From Actinomyces graevenitzii C83 (GTDB taxonomy: Bacteria; Actinomycetota; Actinomycetes; Actinomycetales; Actinomycetaceae), in the NCBI RefSeq assembly GCF_000239695.1, contig NZ_JH470339.1, positions 215,608 to 279,607 of the forward strand: 64,000 bases of DNA. The letters are read 5' to 3'. Shown here piece after piece: positions 61,508-64,000 of this stretch (the first letter of the stretch is position 1; every line of letters starts with the position of its first letter). The position numbers and the translations under genes were made by a program. The notes under the pieces were generated by a model that was not told the origin of the DNA, made no database searches, and was given only the letters and a program-made list of their open reading frames with translations.

Positions 61508-63004
61508 ATGAGCGATAAGCTAATGGATTTCGACGAGGCCGTTGAGCGTTTCGATCCGGTTTTGGGCCTCGAAGTGCACGTCGAGCTGGGTACTGCTACC
61601 AAGATGTTCGACGCCGCCCCTAACCAGTTTGGCGCCACCCCTAACTCACTAACCACCCCTACCTCTGTGGGTCTGCCCGGCGCTCTGCCGGTGGTTAACG
61701 CCAAGGGTGTGGAGTACGCCATCCGTATCGGTTTGGCCCTGAACTGCTCAATTGCTGAGTCTTGCCGCTTTGCCCGCAAGAACTACTTCTACCCGGACCT
61801 GGCTAAAGACTTCCAGACCTCCCAGTTTGATGAGCCCATCGCCTACGACGGTTACCTAGATGTGGAGCTAGAAGACGGCGAAATTTTCCGCGTGCCCATC
61901 GAGCGCGCTCACATGGAAGAGGACGCCGGTAAGAACACCCACATTGGTGGCGCCGACGGACGTATTGAGGGTGCGGAATACTCGCTGGTGGACTACAACC
62001 GCGCTGGTGTGCCGCTGGTGGAGATCGTGACCCGCCCCATTGAGGGTGCCGGTAAGCGAGCCCCCGAGGTAGCTGCCGCCTATGTGCGTACCTTGCGTGA
62101 TATTTTCCGTGCCATTGGGGTTTCTGAGGCCCGCATGGAGCGCGGTAACGTGCGTGCGGACGTGAACGTGTCGCTGCGCGAGAGCCCCGATGCGCCGCTG
62201 GGTACCCGCACTGAAACCAAGAACGTCAACACCTTCCGCTCTATTGAGCAGCACATTCGCTACGAGATTCAGCGTCAGGCCGCGATTTTGGCTGACGGCG
62301 GTGAGATCGTGCAGGAGACCCGCCACGGTCAGGCTGACGGTACTACCGCTCCCGGCCGAGTTAAGTCCGACGCCGACGACTACCGTTACTTCCCTGAGCC
62401 TGACCTGGTACCCGTGGCTCCTAGCCGCCAGTGGGTGCAGGAGATTGCTGCCTCGCTACCGGAGATGCCGGCCGCTAAGCGCCGTCGTCTAAAGGAAGCC
62501 TGGGGACTAAGCGACGAAGAGATGCGCGATGTGGTCAATGCTGAGGCCCTGGACCTGATTGAGGCTACCGCTTTGGCTGGCACCAGCGGCCAGGCTGCCC
62601 GTAAGTGGTGGATGGGTGAGCTGGCCCGTTACGCCAAGGAGCAGGAGCAGGCACTTACTGACCTGCCGGTTACTCCCGCCCAGATTGCGGCTTTGCAAAA
62701 GATGGTCGACGACGGCGAGCTAACTGACAAGCTAGCCCGTCAGGTGCTCGCTGGGGTACTAGCTGGCGAAGGTGACCCGGCTGAGGTTGCCGCTAAGCGT
62801 GGCCTGAAGGTAGTTAGCGACGACGGTGCCCTGCTGGAAGCCGTGGACGCCGCCCTGGCGGCTCAGCCCGATGTGGCCGACAAGATTCGTGCCGGTAAGG
62901 TAGCTGCCGCCGGCGCAATTGTGGGCGCAGTGATGAAGGCTACGCGTGGCCAGGCTGACGCTAAGCGTGTACGCGAGCTGATCATGGAGCGCGTACAGGG
63001 CTAA
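61508..63004 (+). CDS. gatB: Aspartyl/glutamyl-tRNA amidotransferase subunit B
   Basis: A 498-residue subunit that binds tRNA and performs the kinase and amidation step. The opening [32 protein letters not shown], and [12 protein letters not shown] with [15 protein letters not shown] are conserved. A C-terminal YqeY-like tail follows (about 410-498). AAGGAAG precedes the ATG. It is the last gene of gatCAB and is closed by a strong terminator. Confidence 0.96.
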   Translation: MSDKLMDFDEAVERFDPVLGLEVHVELGTATKMFDAAPNQFGATPNSLTTPTSVGLPGALPVVNAKGVEYAIRIGLALNCSIAESCRFARKNYFYPDLAKDFQTSQFDEPIAYDGYLDVELEDGEIFRVPIERAHMEEDAGKNTHIGGADGRIEGAEYSLVDYNRAGVPLVEIVTRPIEGAGKRAPEVAAAYVRTLRDIFRAIGVSEARMERGNVRADVNVSLRESPDAPLGTRTETKNVNTFRSIEQHIRYEIQRQAAILADGGEIVQETRHGQADGTTAPGRVKSDADDYRYFPEPDLVPVAPSRQWVQEIAASLPEMPAAKRRRLKEAWGLSDEEMRDVVNAEALDLIEATALAGTSGQAARKWWMGELARYAKEQEQALTDLPVTPAQIAALQKMVDDGELTDKLARQVLAGVLAGEGDPAEVAAKRGLKVVSDDGALLEAVDAALAAQPDVADKIRAGKVAAAGAIVGAVMKATRGQADAKRVRELIMERVQG

Positions 63005-63036
63005 ACGAAACTGGCTAAATTACAAGCCAAAATAAC

Positions 63037-63070
63037 GGAGGGGACGTGGCCTTGCGGCCACGTCCCCTCC
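63037..63070 (+). terminator. gatCAB terminator
   Basis: A perfect 15-bp stem (63037-63051 with 63056-63070, loop TTGC) is followed by TGTTTAG. Confidence 0.9.
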
Positions 63071-63234
63071 TGTTTAGTAAAGACAAATAGTTAAAATTGC
63101 AAAGATTACAAACAAGCCGGGCGTTTATTGTGGGAAACCTCGCTGCACAGCGCGTATTTAGTCGGACACAATAGTGTCAATGAACGGCATACAGGCCTTA
63201 GCCACCGCCGTCGTTTTGTGAAAGGACTACAAAA

Positions 63235-64000
63235 ATGGCACAGCCCAGCCCTAGCTACACCGTAGCTCTGCGACTACAGGTACCGCGCAGCCAGGCTTCG
63301 GTAGCGCAGTTGGTTGACACTGCGGCTTCCACCGGTGCCATCGTCACCGGTGTTGACGTGGATGACCCCAGCGGCGAGAAGGTCGTAATCGACCTAACCA
63401 TGGACCTGCGGGACTCCAACCACCGCCTTGAAGTAATTGATCTACTCAAGAACCTGCCCGGAGTGGAAGTTGAAACCGTAGGCGACTCCACCTTCCTGGC
63501 CCACATCGGCGGCAAGATTGAAATCGCCGCACGTACCCCCATTCGTAACCGTCGTGACCTCTCTCGTGTCTACACCCCCGGTGTAGCCCGTGTTTGCAAG
63601 GCTATCTACGACACCCCCTCCAAGGCCCGCAAGCTAACCATCAAGCGCAACACTGTTGCCGTGGTTACCGACGGCACCGCCGTGCTCGGTCTAGGTGACA
63701 TCGGCCCTGAGGCCGCCATGCCGGTAATGGAAGGTAAGGCCGTACTGTTCAAGCAGTTCGGTGGCGTTGACGCTTGGCCGGTGGCCCTGGACACCAAGGA
63801 CCCCGACGAGATCGTGTCTATCGTTAAGGCTATAGCCCCCGCCTACGGCGGCATCAACCTAGAAGACATCGCCGCCCCCAAGTGCTTCGACATTGAGGCC
63901 CGTCTGCGTGAAGAGCTGGACATCCCGGTCTTCCACGACGACCAGCACGGCACCGCCATTGTTACCCTAGCCGCCCTAATCAACGCCCTAAAGGTAGTTG
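63235..64000 (+). CDS. NAD-dependent malic enzyme (3' truncated by window edge)
   Basis: The frame opens at ATG 63235 with AAAGGA eight bases upstream and runs off the end for 255 codons. An N-terminal ACT-like regulatory part (about 1-80) is followed by the malic-enzyme block [18 protein letters not shown], then [53 protein letters not shown] at the window end is the conserved metal/substrate region. It decarboxylates malate to pyruvate with NAD. It lies after gatCAB behind a terminator and has its own promoter region (63071-63234). Confidence 0.95.
   Translation, partial: MAQPSPSYTVALRLQVPRSQASVAQLVDTAASTGAIVTGVDVDDPSGEKVVIDLTMDLRDSNHRLEVIDLLKNLPGVEVETVGDSTFLAHIGGKIEIAARTPIRNRRDLSRVYTPGVARVCKAIYDTPSKARKLTIKRNTVAVVTDGTAVLGLGDIGPEAAMPVMEGKAVLFKQFGGVDAWPVALDTKDPDEIVSIVKAIAPAYGGINLEDIAAPKCFDIEARLREELDIPVFHDDQHGTAIVTLAALINALKVV

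Overview
The window comes from a moderately high-GC actinobacterial chromosome, most likely of the Actinomycetaceae type. This rests on the actinobacterial marker genes mtrA-mtrB-lpqB, a WhiB1-like regulator, a PdtaS-like kinase, DUF3499, an Rv3235-family protein, long-form HPF next to secA, and a release factor 2 without the programmed frameshift. No rRNA, tRNA, insertion sequence, prophage or CRISPR array was recognised. Leucine CTA codons and the tetranucleotide CTAG are unusually common for an actinobacterium. I cannot name the species.

Layout. (1) 1-7470: 3' part of folD, a small membrane protein, acylphosphatase, exonuclease III, a three-gene MacAB-like export operon (minus strand), a secreted GH16 glucanase-type enzyme, and a HEAT-repeat protein. 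(2) 7463-14640: a one-piece HTH-nucleotidyltransferase protein with its own operator, galactokinase plus DeoR regulator, then the arginine deiminase operon arcA-arcB-arcC with a BrkB/YihY membrane protein. (3) 14659-24095: manC, DUF3499 and Trm112-like genes, a divergent RDD/SpoIIM-family pair, and a tight minus-strand operon of PGYPG-rich membrane protein, DUF4129, DUF4350, MoxR and DUF58. (4) 24231-33470: mtrA-mtrB-lpqB, hpf, comF and secA. (5) 33576-40856: Rv3235-like and LysM-stalk proteins, a small Sm/PRC-like protein, an excisionase-type HTH, a SAF/CpaB-like protein and a giant CpaE/MinD-like ATPase, then a DUF6912 protein. (6) 40930-52000: sbcC-sbcD, prfB, thyA-folA, EcsC-like, OsmC, DUF2505, pdtaS-like kinase and whiB1. 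(7) 52138-64000: an orphan FHA-FtsK/EssC-type triple ATPase, ligA, an L,D-transpeptidase, gatCAB, and the start of a NAD-dependent malic enzyme.

How the genes fit together. Envelope and division control recur: the MtrAB-LpqB signalling unit, SecA, the LysM and L,D-transpeptidase wall proteins, the MoxR/DUF58 chaperone-like operon, and the SAF/CpaE-like pair. The arc operon gives ATP and ammonia from arginine but no arcD antiporter is beside it. The WhiB1/PdtaS neighbours match a pair also adjacent in Mycobacterium tuberculosis and suggest nitrosative/redox sensing. A striking theme is gene starts with no Shine-Dalgarno and a TANNNT-like -10 box six or seven bases before ATG/GTG, which points to widespread leaderless transcription.

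The parts most worth a second look are the orphan FHA-FtsK ATPase, the CpaB/CpaE-like pair without Tad pilus genes, the HTH-MNT gene with its perfect inverted repeat, the six-copy 10-bp repeat array with promoter-like sequence downstream of lpqB, and a perfect 14-bp intragenic hairpin at 35745-35782. Gene-level calls are from reading translated sequence; no database search was run.
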